NCBI GenBank assembly: GCA_008704415.1
Contig: VXIS01000092.1
Location: 1-64,000 of the forward strand
From: Sphaerosporella brunnea
Lineage: Eukaryota > Ascomycota > Pezizomycetes > Pezizales > Pyronemataceae
Length of the DNA stretch: 64,000 nt
Reading direction: 5' to 3'
The position numbers were made by a program, and so were the translations under genes. Shown here piece after piece: positions 33,201 to 47,710 of the stretch. Numbering within the stretch: position 1 is the first letter of the stretch; each line of letters begins with the position of its first letter. The notes beneath the pieces were generated by a model. That model was not told the origin of the DNA. It ran no database searches and worked only from the letters and a program-made list of their open reading frames with translations.

Positions 33201-35039
33201 CCGCAGCATTCGTGCGCCAGATGTACACGACTTCAGTTCTAACACTGCAGATGTTTGTCAGCTGCGGTGGGTTGAATGTTCTTGTAGAGTTCTTGGAAGA
33301 AGATTATGAACACCAGCGGGACCTGGTGCTGATAGGTGTGAATGGGATATGGAGTGTCTTTGAGATGCAAGGGCCGACACCAAAGAACGACTTTTGTCGG
33401 ATATTCTCGAGGAGTTCGGTGCTGCAGCCTCTCTCCATTGTGCTGAGCAATCTTCTTGCCGAGAAAGGGGAACTGTCACATTTGTGCGTGGAGCGGGTGG
33501 TCAACATCTTTTACCTCTTTTCACAGGCTGAAAACCATGTAAAGGAGATGGTGGCTGATCGCATAGTCTTGAAGCGTAGGTTTGGCAAATATCCTAAAAG
33601 TTTTCGGCTTTACTGACGAGCTAATAGGTGTACTGAAGGATCTGGAGAGAATGGCCCCTCCTCACCAGGTGATCATGCTCAAGTTCATCAAGAACCTTTC
33701 TATGTTGTCCTCTACGCTTGATACTTTGCAGAACTCAAACGCAATTGAGGTCTTGACCGAATTGCTCGATCGAAGCAGGACAGCACCGCACTTCAAGGAG
33801 ATCTCAAACCAGGTATTGAACACAATGTACAACCTGTGCCGACTGAGCAAATCTCGCCAAGAGGAGGCCGCCATGAACGGCATCATTCCAGTACTGCAGA
33901 TCATCGTCAAGACTGAGCGACCACTCAAGGAATTCGCACTGCCAATCCTTTGCGACATGGCTCATTCCGGGAAGAGATGTCGGAGGTTGCTCTGGCAGAA
34001 CGACGGATTGGAGTTCTACATTTCGCTTCTTCTGGATCCCTACTGGCAGGTTACAGCGTTGGATGCCATCTTTGTGTGGCTGCAGGAGGAAACAGCCAGG
34101 ATCGAGGAGAAGCTCGTCCGGCCTGAGTCCATCGATGCCCTTGTACGGTGCTTCACAACCTCCAAGACGAACGCGTTCGAGAACACACTCGAGCCGCTAC
34201 AAAAACTGCTCCGCCTAAGCCCAGCCATTGCGCATGCTGTCGGCCGGCGCGAGGTCTTCGCACGCATCGTCCAGAAGCTAGCACATAACAAGGCAGTGGT
34301 ACGCCTCAACTTATTGAAGATACTTACCACCATTTGCGACGCCAGCGAGCAAAAGGAGGCACTGATTCGCGAGTACGGCATGTATCCAGTCGTGGTTCGT
34401 GTTTCTGAAAAGGACAACGCTGTGTTGGTCCGCAACATGGCCAGCGATCTGGTCAAGGCCTGCAACGAGCGCGTCAACAGAGGCAGTCTCAGCATCCGCA
34501 ATCCTCACCGCAGGCGTTCTCATGCTTCTGGTCCAGTTTCTAGCAGTAGCAGCGTACACAGCACGCGGCGCCACGTCTCGAGTCTGTGGGACAGCAACGC
34601 AAGCATCGATTTGGCCCTCGGTCGACCCAGCAGTAGTAGTAGTAGCAGCAGCAACGCTCGCAACCGCAGCAACAGTGGGAGCCCGGGGTCCAGAACACCC
34701 CAGCAGCCACTGGGAATACCTCAACAGCCGTCTAAGTTACGGCTGAGGGCAAGCGCTAGTGTACTCGGAGGTCTACGAGGGCCTCAGGGACTAGCAAGTG
34801 GAGCGACGTCGCCGCTCTCGGGTAACAGCAGTAATGGATTTGGTGGAGGGGGCGGAGGGCTAGGGGGAGGGAGGGGGGGAGGGGGAGGAGGGGACAGCTC
34901 GGTGGGGACGGGACCAGGAGGGGCCGTGAACGGACGATATCGCGCGGCGAACCCCTACGTACCGCGGCGACACCGAGTCAGTGCTATGCATGCATCTGGG
35001 GAGCTTAATCTAAAGGATTGGGCAGAGCTTGATCGATGA
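30257..35039 (+). CDS. Septation initiation network protein kinase SepH (Cdc7/Cdc15 type)
   Basis: Ten exons (30257-30433, 30488-30622, 30694-30723, 30779-30843, 30911-31216, 31270-31396, 31450-31795, 31841-33042, 33092-33575, 33628-35039) give about 1427 residues, near the 1346 of A. nidulans SepH. The kinase domain is at about 60-330: [45 protein letters not shown], and [15 protein letters not shown] long acidic, Ser-rich middle is followed by an armadillo/HEAT-like region (about 690-1180, with [20 protein letters not shown]) and a Ser- and Gly-rich tail. It acts at the spindle pole body to trigger septum formation. An in-frame TAG at 30485 must be removed by intron 1 (30434-30487, weak donor GTTGGT) or is a lesion. 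The other introns are clear. Confidence 0.92.
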
Positions 35040-35759
35040 TGACGGCTTGCCCGGCAGGGGTGGCTTGATGACCAAAAGCATTGTTTGGGTAGCAGGAGTC
35101 TCTCTGTGAACGACAGGAACAGAAGAGTGCGAAAAGAGTCGCTGCTGCTTTATCCACACTTACACTCCTTTTTTTTGGTTCTTTCCTTTCTTGTCGAGGG
35201 TTTTTGAGGTGTCGGATACCGCGGGGTTCCTTTGTGTCTTTTTTTTGGTGTGCGGGGTTTTCTTCTGGCGCGAAATGCGTTATGATGGAGTGATGATGAT
35301 GCTGAATGGGTTTACGATACGAGGAGTTTCATAGATTGGCGGCGGGGCGATAGGGCGATTGAGATCACATACTTCTTGTAGATGTCTTTTTGCCTGCAGG
35401 CATGATGAAGAAACCAACAGAATGCAATTGGGATATCTACTCTTGCCTTTTATTCCATCAGTTGCAGCCCATAAAACTCCTTCCACGCCCTCCTATATTT
35501 CCTCCTCCCCATATTGCAATCCACCACAACGTTGAGGTTTCTCACCCAGTAATTCCCCAATTCTATATACGATATGAAAGACCCGAAAATACAAGAATCT
35601 AATCCATAAGCCTTGCAAAATAAAAGAAAAGAAAGGGGTCATCGCTCGTTCAGCTGCTGCCTAAGTTACTTATGTAAGTACCTAGGTAAGTATGTAATCC
35701 GAGTTCCCATCACCCCAAAACATATGAAAAATCGCTCTATAATACACACTCTCCCGGCT
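35040..35759. other. Convergent intergenic region (SEPH / MCP2-like)
   Basis: 720 bp with T-rich tracts near 35168 and 35241. A dyad (AAGTACCTAGGTAAGT) lies at 35676-35691. No gene is seen. Confidence 0.5.
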
Positions 35760-37787
35760 TTAATTCAGTCCCAATACACCCCGCCAAAAGAGCGTGCTCT
35801 CAAATACTCGTAGCTTAAGGTTTACGCGCCAGTAGTACCAGAGAGCGCCGACCCAGCGCACCAGGTTTTCGAGACGCAATATTCCACCGTGTCGTTGGAT
35901 CGTCTCCATCGTCTCCTCGTATACGGACCTGGCGCAATACCGTGCCATGATCATGAATGTTCTCTCTGGTCCCCGACCGGTCTGGAGGTTCTCGTCTAAG
36001 GAACGAGTTAGGTCGTTGGTCTTGAGAATTAGAAGGATGACGCTGGGGACGTCCGCTAGCAGCTGAATCAGTTGTTTTAGGAGGCCTTCGGTCATCGCTA
36101 TTTCCCCGTCAGTTTTCGGTCACGACGGGAGGAGAAATTCCAATACCTTCGGTGATCATCTTCTTCTCATCATCGTTCCTCTGCGTCGCCACACCTCTTG
36201 TCAGGGCACTGAAATCCCGTCCGGTGATGGCGCTGGCAAACAGGGGGAACTGCTCCTCGGTGATGGCGGCGACTTCCTTGGCGTACTGCTGCATTTTGGG
36301 CATGTCACTGTCGATAACCGCCAGCCACAGCTTAGCATAGTTGCGCCGTAAATCCTCGGGAATGTCGCGGTAAAGACCGTGGTCATAGAGGATGATGTCA
36401 AAGTTTTGTGGCTTCCTCCGGTTGGTGTTGAGACGGATCGCAAGGTTGCCGCCGTGAGGGTCGCAGTGAAGCGGGGCGTCTTTACCAAAGATCATTGTGT
36501 TGAAGATCCTGGCCAGAGAGGCCGAGACTTCATCCCGAGAGATGCCGTTAGAATCCAGAAATTCGAGATCGTCGAGACGCTTGCCCGGGATGTATTCCAT
36601 CACTAGAATTCGAGGCTTTGCCCACAGAACTGGTCGTTTGTCAATATCTACCTATACTTACAAGCGGGCGGGGTTTACCATCAGGAACCACCAGAGGAAG
36701 CTCCTCAGAGACATGTTCGCTGAAGTATTCTCGTACACGCTTGATGTTCTTCTCTTCCATCGTAAAGTCGAGTTCCTGGGGTAGTCTGCGAGCAATTGGA
36801 AACTGTTATTAACCGGAGAACGTTGCCAAACTTACGAGGCCTCCATCTCATCGCTGAGCCATGTCAATGGGTACTCGGGAAAGAAATATTTGATGTTCGT
36901 GAAGGTGAATTTCGTGAGTGCCATGTCGAGCGGGATCCACTCGGCGAGCGCCGGATGCTGCAGCTTCACAGCCACCTCCTCTCCGCTCTTCAAGGTAGCT
37001 CTGTGTACCTGCGCCAAAGATGCAGCGCCCAGCGGCACCGGATCAAAGGTCTCAAACAGCTCCTCCACTGTGTGGCCGGTGTCGTCCAGTATCATTTTCC
37101 GGATGCTCTCCATGCTGCTGACGGGACAGCGATCTTGGAGCGGGACAAACATGGTAGTCCATTCCAGTGGTAGTAGGTATCCCATGGCCGCCAGGTGCTG
37201 GCCCAGCTTCACAAAAACACTCCCGTTCTTTTCAAGCACCTGGTATGTCCTGCGCGCCCACCATCATCAGCCACCCAGTCACGTAGCGTTTTTCCGGGGA
37301 AGAAAATCGGATCGGATAGACCTCTTTGCACATCGTGTATGGCAAGCTGATAGAAGCCCGTTCACATCATCGGGGTCGTCCTTCAGAAGCTTAAGCGTCG
37401 TTCGGTAACTGTCACATGCCACGCAAAATCAGCCATTTTTATTTTTTTTTCCTTCCCGAAAAACTGGGGATTGTCTACGCACTCTTGGATGTTCAGTGCC
37501 AGCGCCTTTGCTACCCGCAGCGCTCGCTCCGCAGCGTGCATGTAGTGCATCCCATCCATCCATCCCACCGTCGATGCGCCAACCACTCCCGCACCCGCTA
37601 ATGCCAACAAGATGCCTCTCCGCCGGGTCTTAGTCCTTGGGCCAGCCTGGACGATGGTTTGCGGGTGTCTTCGGGGGAGAGTGGAGGAAATGCATCGTCT
37701 GCAGATCCACGAGGAGGAAGCCAAGGTGGTTCCGGTGGCGGGGCGAGAAAAATGTAAGGACCGGGAAAGAGGAGCTATAAAGCGCAT
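35760..37787 (-). CDS. ABC1/ADCK-family atypical kinase, Mcp2-like, mitochondrial
   Basis: Six exons (37787-37483, 37408-37322, 37249-36836, 36785-36679, 36629-36147, 36097-35760) give 476 residues. The N-terminus is an Arg/Ser-rich presequence, followed by a short membrane segment (ILLALAGAGVVGASTVGW). The family KxGQ motif is FVKLGQHLAAMGYLLP. It is followed by PLQDRCPVSS, the Ala-rich loop PLGAASLAQVHRA, the VAIK-like VAVKLQHP, the catalytic HCDPHGGNLAIR and the DFG-equivalent LYDHGLYRD. The TWLSDEM and VLWAKPRILVMEYIPG segments place it with yeast Mcp2/ADCK1 rather than Coq8. Mcp2 sits in the inner membrane and affects lipid balance and mitochondrial form. All six exon phases close, and the protein has a normal family length. 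Confidence 0.9.
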
Positions 37788-37973
37788 GGCGACGAGGTGG
37801 ACTCTCGAGTTGTAGGGAACATGCAGCTGGCAGTTACGAACAATGTCGACGAGGGGAACAAACGGAAGTGCAGATGAACGAGAGAAAGCACGGGGGATCT
37901 GCTGAGGCGGATAAAGGGATTCTAGATTCCTTGGAATGCACAGCTTTCCTCAACAACTTTTTGGGCGCACTAA

Positions 37974-38550
37974 GGCCCTGTTCGGCAGCGCGACCACGGT
38001 TTCGGTCCCAAGTTCACACCCGCGCGAAACTGCTACTTGTCAACTTGGGTTTTAGTGCGGCGTTCGGCAACCATACATTAACTCCTCCGACCCTCTCCCT
38101 TGCCCTTCGCATTTCCAACACCCCCGCGTAACGATGGCCGACTCTTCTCAAAACGCTCAAGCTATCAGCGATTCCCAGGCAGTCCGAGCAGCATTACGGA
38201 GGAAACACTGGTCCAGGGGTTGATCAATGAAGTGCGCCAGGGAAAAAGGGCGGAGAATGGGTTCAAGAAGGAATCATTTGCGCCTGCAGCAAGGAGTCGT
38301 TCGGGCGTCAAGAAATTGTTCTGGGCGGGCATCTTGGAGGTCGTCACTGTGCTGTCGGGGGCTTTCGCGGGGGCTTTCGTGGCGGCCCTGGCGGGTAGCT
38401 TAGCACGAGTTTTAGGGAGAACCATGGTTTTCCCGACTTTGTCACTTCATATTTTTTGCGTTGCCGAATGCTCCCTGCAACTCGAATACCACACAACTCG
38501 CGCTATTTTGTATGGTAACTCCAAAACCGCGGTGGTTGCCGAACAGGGCC
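37974..38550 (+). mobile_element. PIF/Harbinger-like element carrying only a Myb/SANT-like ORF
   Basis: Terminal inverted repeats begin GGCCCTGTTCGGCA (37974) and end TTGCCGAACAGGGCC (38550), with imperfect pairing inward. The forward strand holds MADSSQNAQAIS from the ATG at 38134, then a one-base frame change, then EETLVQGLINEVRQGKRA followed by ENGFKKESF. The latter is the helix pattern of the Myb/SANT-like DNA-binding proteins found beside PIF/Harbinger transposases. No transposase remains. The frameshift and lack of a clear TWA target duplication indicate an old copy. Identification as PIF/Harbinger rests on end sequence plus SANT content. A hAT origin is possible. Confidence 0.55.
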
Positions 38551-38806
38551 TGGCCTCTAATCAACTCAATTGGAACGCATCAGACAGTTCTCTGCAAATG
38601 AAGCCGGTGCCATCTTATTCAAATACCACTGATCCATCTCGATCATTCAAGTCATAACATACACACCCCAGCAGATTGGAGGAGCAGGGCAGTGATCACC
38701 CCAAAGCCGTCGTCATAAACACATCAAACCCTCAAAAAAAGACAGAACTCCCACCCAAGCCCGAACGAAATTTAAAAAATAAGACCAAAACTGAAGAAAC
38801 CCACGT

Positions 38807-40580
<1,774 letters not shown>

Positions 40581-40961
40581 GGCGGAATTGCGGGATATTC
40601 TTAGGAAGGAATAGAGCTGATGATTTTGGGGGGAGGTGGTGGGTAAGGATGGATTCGAGACGATGGTTTAAGGCGGGTCCTGGGAGGATGGGATTGAGTT
40701 ATGGCAGTCAGTAGCTCCAGGGGCGGGGAATCGACGGGGGAGGGGGAGTCTTAGATTATATCGGCGGGGTAAATCCAAGTCCTGCCTGATTGGTTGTGGT
40801 TAGAGCCGCGCCTATCTATCCTCTTAAACTCGCCAGAGAGCTGTGCATCAACAAGTAACCATCCATCCCACTTCCTACTTTCTACAACCACTCCATCATC
40901 TCCTCCATCCCGACAACCCGAATCTCGACATACACCAGCTCCTCGTTCCTCAGATATCGCA
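40581..40961. promoter_or_regulatory. Shared divergent promoter region (PGI / RPN11)
   Basis: 381 bp between two start codons. The RPN11-proximal third is rich in CATCC/CTCC runs and the PGI-proximal part in GGGGAGG. GATTGGTTG near 40791 contains the ATTGG core of a CCAAT box on the minus strand, a plausible HAP/CBF site. Confidence 0.4.
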
Positions 40962-42240
<1,279 letters not shown>

Positions 42241-42663
42241 GCGGTCGAGACGGTTGTACAATATATTGTCGGCATAGTGTCGTGACATGAGATCACGGGT
42301 TGCTTTCTTGTTGCGGTTTCGGATTGATGATTTAAGAACGGAAGAGAGAGCACGGGATGTCCTGCGTCGATCGGAACCGCCCCATACGACCAAAGAAGGG
42401 TGCAATTTGGAAATGGTGCCATAGTAACCAAGATGCGGATCCTTTTCACCGTCATCCGTCACATTCCCACATGCAATCAGAATTGAATCAATCCAATCAA
42501 TCCAGTTTTATAGAGTATCATAGAGCCCGAATGTGAAAAAATAAGGAACAAAATTACCCAAAGAAAAGACGCCTGTCATATAAGCCCATTGTGAAAAGCA
42601 GAACACCCAGAGATATAACTTTTGAGAATGTGGAATGCCACAATCACAGCCCACACGCGCAAT
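42241..42663. other. Convergent intergenic region (RPN11 / PNO1)
   Basis: 423 bp of AT-rich 3' UTR-type sequence. No gene is seen. Confidence 0.5.
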
Positions 42664-43535
42664 CTAAAACCTCTCCTTCTGTCTAGCCGCCACGGTCCGC
42701 AGGTTGCCGTAGACCTTGCCAGGAGGGCTACCCAGAATCAGGTTGACAACCGACGTTCTCGCCATTCTGATGTTCTGGAAGCCACCCAGGATGTGGATCT
42801 TCTGGTCTGCCAGTACGATACGGGTCTTCGTCGTGTTCTCGATCGCATACTTGGTCTTTCCGTCCTTTCCTGCAATACGACCGATTGCGCGCGCCAAATG
42901 CTCTCCCGTGAGCGTCTTGACGTCCTTGATCTCGAAGGTTTCGATGTACAGATCGTCCAGTCGCAGCAGCGCAATCGCATCGTCGACATCGAAGCCGAGC
43001 GAAAACGCCTTGACGAAATCTGCACCCTTCTGAAGCGCGCCGGTGTCGGTGGTCTTCTTGGACGTCCGCAGCTCAACTGCCTTGTCCTTGAGGTTCATGC
43101 GCACCTGTAGCAGAAGGTGCTCGACCAACGGGGGGAACATTTTCGGCCAGGCTGCCTTGAGAGGCGTCATGCGGTGGGGCGGGATGGGGACTTTGCGCGA
43201 TTCTTGCTGGACAACACCTTTCTGCTGGTCTGTCAACGTCCATTCGTTGCACCATCACTGTAGGGAGTGTACCTGCTGCTGAGCGGGCGCAAATCGCGGG
43301 CGCCCTTCCTCGTCAATCTCCATCACGGCATCCACCTGCTTATCCGGGTTCACTCCATTGGTCTCTAACGATGGCGCGGCGGTGTCGATGAGAATCATAT
43401 CGTTGTCGGCTACAAATTTGTCAGACCTACCGCCGAGAAAAAATTAAAGGCGAAGGTATTCGCACCCGAAGCATCTTCAATGACAGGTTGGGCCTGAATC
43501 TGCGGAGGTTTCTGAACGGCAGTAGGAGCAGGCAT
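42664..43535 (-). CDS. Pre-rRNA processing KH protein Pno1/Dim2
   Basis: Three exons (43535-43466, 43409-43273, 43221-42664) give 254 residues. The acidic N-terminal leader precedes KVPIPPHRMTPLKAAWPKM, a divergent first KH domain (VEHLLLQVRMNLKDKAVELR), and the second KH domain with LTGEHLARAIGRIAGKDGKT, KYAIENTTKTRIV and HILGGFQNIRMARTSVVNL. The end is LRTVAARQKERF, the canonical Dim2 tail. The protein binds the 3' end of 18S rRNA in 90S and pre-40S particles and recruits Dim1. Exon 1 is short, and its donor (GTGCGA) was chosen because it restores DNDMILID in frame. Confidence 0.95.
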
Positions 43536-43781
43536 TTTTGGCGATTTCGAGGTTGTGGGGTTATGGTTGCGGAAGTTCGTTTGTGTGCGTGGTAGAACCC
43601 CACAAAAATTTCATCTCATTAGCGATAATATTCACCATATATGACTCGACTATTAAATTTTAAATCACCTTGAGGCTTGAGGAAATTCTCAGCTAATGGC
43701 AATATCCGCTTTTTCCTACCGGGCCATTAAGCAAAGTATATACAGCCTTAAACATCGACAGCAGACAAGCAGGCATCCACA

Positions 43782-45963
43782 CTAAACAAACTCGAAAGTA
43801 TCCCCCACATCCTTGCACATGACTCTGGCCCTCTGGGTTCCCACAACACGTTCCAGCCTCATTGCGTCCCACTTAGAAAACAAAGCTCGGGTTTTACACT
43901 TGGACCCCTCAATACGGCCCTCCCCCACACTCCTCGTCAAATAGCTACCAACGATCTCCTGGTAAAACATCTGGTTTTCTGGCAAGCTATAAAACACTAC
44001 CTCCTTCACTCCACGAATTTCATACCTCCGGAAATGGTGTGCACGGCCTGTGTAAAGAAGAACAGAGAAACGACCAGACAGGAAGTGGGACCGCGCTCTG
44101 GCGACGTCTGGTACTGGTGTTTCCTCAGAAATGACGCCGAAAGAAACATCGAGAGAGTCGAAAAAGTTGCGCACACGCACAAAGTCGAAAAACGAGGCGA
44201 TAAAGATCAAGAACCCGTTGGAGCCTTGTGCCACCTTGCGCGTGATGGTAGGCACAAATGCGGTCTTGAAGAACTTGAAGCGCACGTCCGGATCGGCAGC
44301 CGGGCTCGGGGACTCAAACCGGACGAATGTCTGTCGTACTGAAAGGCCGCCAAGATCCATGATCACCCCATCGTATTCAGGCTGGGTCTTAAGACGACCA
44401 GCAATATTTGACATGTGCTGGTTGAAGAGCGCATTTAGCTCTGGAGAGCCATGAGCACTGAAGACTAAAGTCTGTCTGAGATGCCGGGCGTTCGAGTCCA
44501 GGTACCAATTGCGAACACGGCCGAAATCGCAGCCATGAGACTCTTTCGGGATCAGATTTAGGTGCTGAAATACGTGCAAAACATGATCCCAGTTCTGCTG
44601 CAAAATACCATCCGCTTGGTCCACGATAACAAGCTCAATGGAGGACAAGAAGTCGCAATCACGCTTCTTATCATCCTCATCTCCAATGGCCAGGCGAAGA
44701 CCAAGAGGGGAGGCAAGGATTATATCTGAGTTGTAGAACTGACTGAAGAATTTGATGGTCTTCCGAGTGAACTTAACTCCCACACGGAAGAGATCATCAT
44801 GGTTGCCGCTGAACAGCTCCTTGAAATCAGCGGGCTTAGCTTCGTTGAGACGTTCTTCGTCCGGCTGAAGCGAGAAGGCATCTGTGAAGCGTTTCTTGTT
44901 TTCTTGCTGCTCAACAGCGGCCAGCGAGACAAGAGTGTCTACAACGCGCAAGCAAGAGTTTCGGGTTGGAAGGATGAAGAGAACCTTCGGTCTGGTGAAG
45001 CCTTGGTCGCGGAGCTCTAGGTCGTCATCTCCATGGGCGAGCCTTGCGTTGTCCTTAATGACACGATCCCTAGTCTTGAAGACGTGGTTAAGGGCGTGAA
45101 CTGAGTACAATCTTCGCAGCTCCTCCGCATTAGACACAGTTCTACCTGCAAAGTGAACATCTTGATATGAGGAAATATAAGGAGAGAAAGCTTTCTGGAG
45201 GGAAGTCAGCTCTCCGTTGACTTCCTCAAATGGAGCGACAAGCCGTTTCTTGAGTGGTAGCGCTTTTCTGCTGTCGAATCTCTTCTTTGAAGCTGGCTCG
45301 GAACCCGAAGGCGTCGCATATATAGCCCTCCCGATTCCAGGTATTTGTGATTTGGTGTTTGTCCACTCTCCCTTCTTTGCCCCCTCAATTCTCTTCAGAT
45401 ATTCTGGTGACGGATTGGAGAAGTGCGTTTCGAAGGGGTCCGTTGGGTTTTCATCCTCAGCGTCGTCTTCCAGCCGCTCCTCTGCTTCATCCCCCTCGCC
45501 CCCCTCCTCCTCCTCCTCCTCCTCTTCCTCCTCCTCCTCTTCCACATCTGAGCCTACTTCTTCAGTTACGACCTCTTCCGTCACAAATTTTCGACGCTTT
45601 GACTTATGCCGGTCGCCCGCAGATTTTTTGGCTGTCAGGGACTCGAGTAGCGCATTGTATGGCTTCACCGTGGTCTCTGGCTCGTCATCCGATTCCTCGA
45701 TCGATTCCACGTCAGATTGTGATTCATCTTCGTCGAAACTTGGGGCTCCATCCTGGTGAATGGCCTCATCGTGCGTTCTAATAATAGTCCAGTATTAGCG
45801 ACGAACAAACACAGTGTCAACAGGCGCAATTGTACCTTTTTGGCCCATTGTCATAATGAGTGGTTCTTTCTCGTCCTCTGCCTCGCGCACCGCCCCTAGC
45901 GCCACGTCTACCGCGAAAAGCGCCCCGCGCGCCCCTCCCACGACCTCTGGCTCGTCCGGACAT
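43782..45963 (-). CDS. SSU processome protein Utp25
   Basis: Two exons (45963-45836, 45777-43782) give 707 residues. Exon 1 is an RGG-type leader (GRARGRGRGARGAFRGRR). A long Glu-rich run lies near residues 115-135. The conserved C-terminal half has LTSLQKAFSPYISSYQDVHF, FTRPKVLFILPTRNSCLRVV, FYNSDIILASPLGLRLAI, VIVDQADGILQQNWDHVLHV, ARHLRQTLVFSAHGSPELNA, and VLLYTGRAHHFRRYEIRG. This is Utp25 (DEF in animals), a helicase-fold protein that lacks the ATPase motifs: DQAD stands in place of DEAD. It works with Sas10, U3 and Dhr1 in 40S assembly. Its length matches the family. It is divergent from eIF3f and tandem with PNO1. Confidence 0.95.
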
Positions 45964-46236
45964 TAATATAAGGCGATTTGACGTGATGCGATGCCGAAGT
46001 TGAATTTTTAGCGATATTGGGGCTCTGCGGGAAACTTTTCTTAGAAGGGCGACAAGGGTTGGTGGCTAGGGTTCTTGCCCTGCGGGGTGCCAAGATTTCA
46101 CTGAAAACTAAAGATTTGAAGGAACAAGACGAATCCATCCATCAAACACCCAACCCAGCCCCAAATACCGCGCCATCCGAAGAAGATCTACTCCGAATTT
46201 AATCTGCTCTCCTCCGCTTTCGCGATATCCGACACC
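45964..46236. promoter_or_regulatory. Compact divergent promoter (UTP25 / eIF3f)
   Basis: 273 bp between start codons. A TTTAATCTGCTCTC / CTCCGC pyrimidine stretch lies before the eIF3f ATG. The two genes, one for ribosome assembly and one for translation initiation, could share regulation. No motif is diagnostic. Confidence 0.4.
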
Positions 46237-47490
46237 ATGGCCGACCAAGGTTCCTACCTCCACCTCGCCCGACCTCTTCCTACCGTCCCGGTCCCCCACC
46301 AGCACGCGACTACCGCGCCTCTCAATGTCACGATACACACCCAGGTGTGACACCGTGTAGCTAGCTAATAGGTGGGGCAATACGCTGATGTGGCGGGGTG
46401 TCAGGCTCTCTTTTCCATCCTGGATCACTCGCTACGGCGGAATATGGACCAGGACCGTGTCATCGGTACTCTGCTTGGTGTGAGGAGCGACGACGGAACC
46501 GAGGTGGAGATCAGAAACTGCTTCGGTGTTGGACACAACGAGTCGCAGGAGCAGGTTCGTTTGCTTGAGCTGGCAGGAAATGAGCGATATGTGGCTGATA
46601 TGGTGGCGCGGGAGTCCAGGTTGAGGTGGATATGGAGTACCACAAGACTATGCTGGGGCTTCATCTCAAGGCGAACCCGAGGGAGGTGCTTGTCGGCTGG
46701 TATTTCTCTCGCCCAAGCTTCGTTTGAAGGAAGCTATGGATTGCTGACAGAGCAAATAGGTACGCGACGTCGCCTGAGCTCAACACCTTCTCTGCGTTGA
46801 TCCAAAACTTCTACGCGTCTAACGGGGAGGGAACTTTCCCCCACCCCGCTGTTCACCTCACCATCTCCACCAACCCTGGCGAGGACATTCAGATCAAGAC
46901 CTACATCTCCTCTGCCGTCGGTGTTAATCCCGACCGCATCGCCGACAGCTGTCTCTTCGTTCCTGTTCCCCACGAGATCCGGTATGCGGAGTCCGAGAAG
47001 AGCGGTCGTATGTAAATCCAGATTCAAGCGCATCTGAAGACCGAGACTGATCAATGATAGTGGAGTTGATTGCTGGCGCAAAGAATAACGAGGACCGGTC
47101 AACCCCCGTGATGACCGACATTGGCGCCCTGGAGAAGGCTGTCGAGGATGTTCTGGGTATGCTTGAGCGTGTGAGCAATTATGTCTCTAACGTCATTGTA
47201 AGTGTATCTCGTAGTGCGCGCGGGGCAATCCTAATAACCATCTGTAGAAGGGTGACGCGCCGGCTTCTACTGCTATCGGAAAGTTCTTGATGAACACCTT
47301 GAGCCTTGCGCCCAAGGTCAATGCTGCCGACGTCGAGAGAATGTTCAACTCCCACATTCAGGATGTCCTCATGGTCTCCTACCTGGCCAACACCATTCGA
47401 ACGCAAATTGACCTGTCTGGAAGACTGGCAACCTACAACTTTAGTCCAAAGGATCCCCTTGCTGTGGCGCCGACGGTTGCATCCAAGTAA
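46237..47490 (+). CDS. Translation initiation factor eIF3 subunit F
   Basis: Six exons (46237-46344, 46405-46554, 46620-46699, 46760-47007, 47061-47197, 47248-47490) give 321 residues. The MPN domain lacks the JAMM metal site. It includes [60 protein letters not shown] and [20 protein letters not shown]. The C-terminus contains [20 protein letters not shown] and [20 protein letters not shown]. eIF3f is the MPN- subunit that pairs with eIF3h or eIF3m in the PCI/MPN octamer. The position of HSHPG-type residues in active MPN+ proteins is taken by WYATSPE, so no deubiquitinase activity is expected from the metal site. Confidence 0.96.
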
Positions 47491-47710
47491 TTTTCAGATT
47501 TTCTTTGGTCACGGGGGATAAATTCGACGACAAATCTTGAATCGCCCCATCCAAGTAGAGTACGCCGTGGTGACATGAGCATAGAAAATTTCAAGTAACC
47601 GAGTGATTTTTAATGAGTTACACCGCAACATGCGAGCGAGCACAGCACTGCGGGCTCGGTATCCCAGAAGCCCAAGAACAAAAAAAAGAAAAGCACAAAA
47701 AACCCAACTT

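Noticed and set aside
45490..45545. CTC/TCC repeat as a microsatellite
   Set aside because: It encodes the Glu-rich segment of Utp25 in frame, so it is coding.
44300..45800. Antisense frames rich in Ser/Pro over UTP25
   Set aside because: They arise from the reverse complement of Glu/Asp-codon runs.
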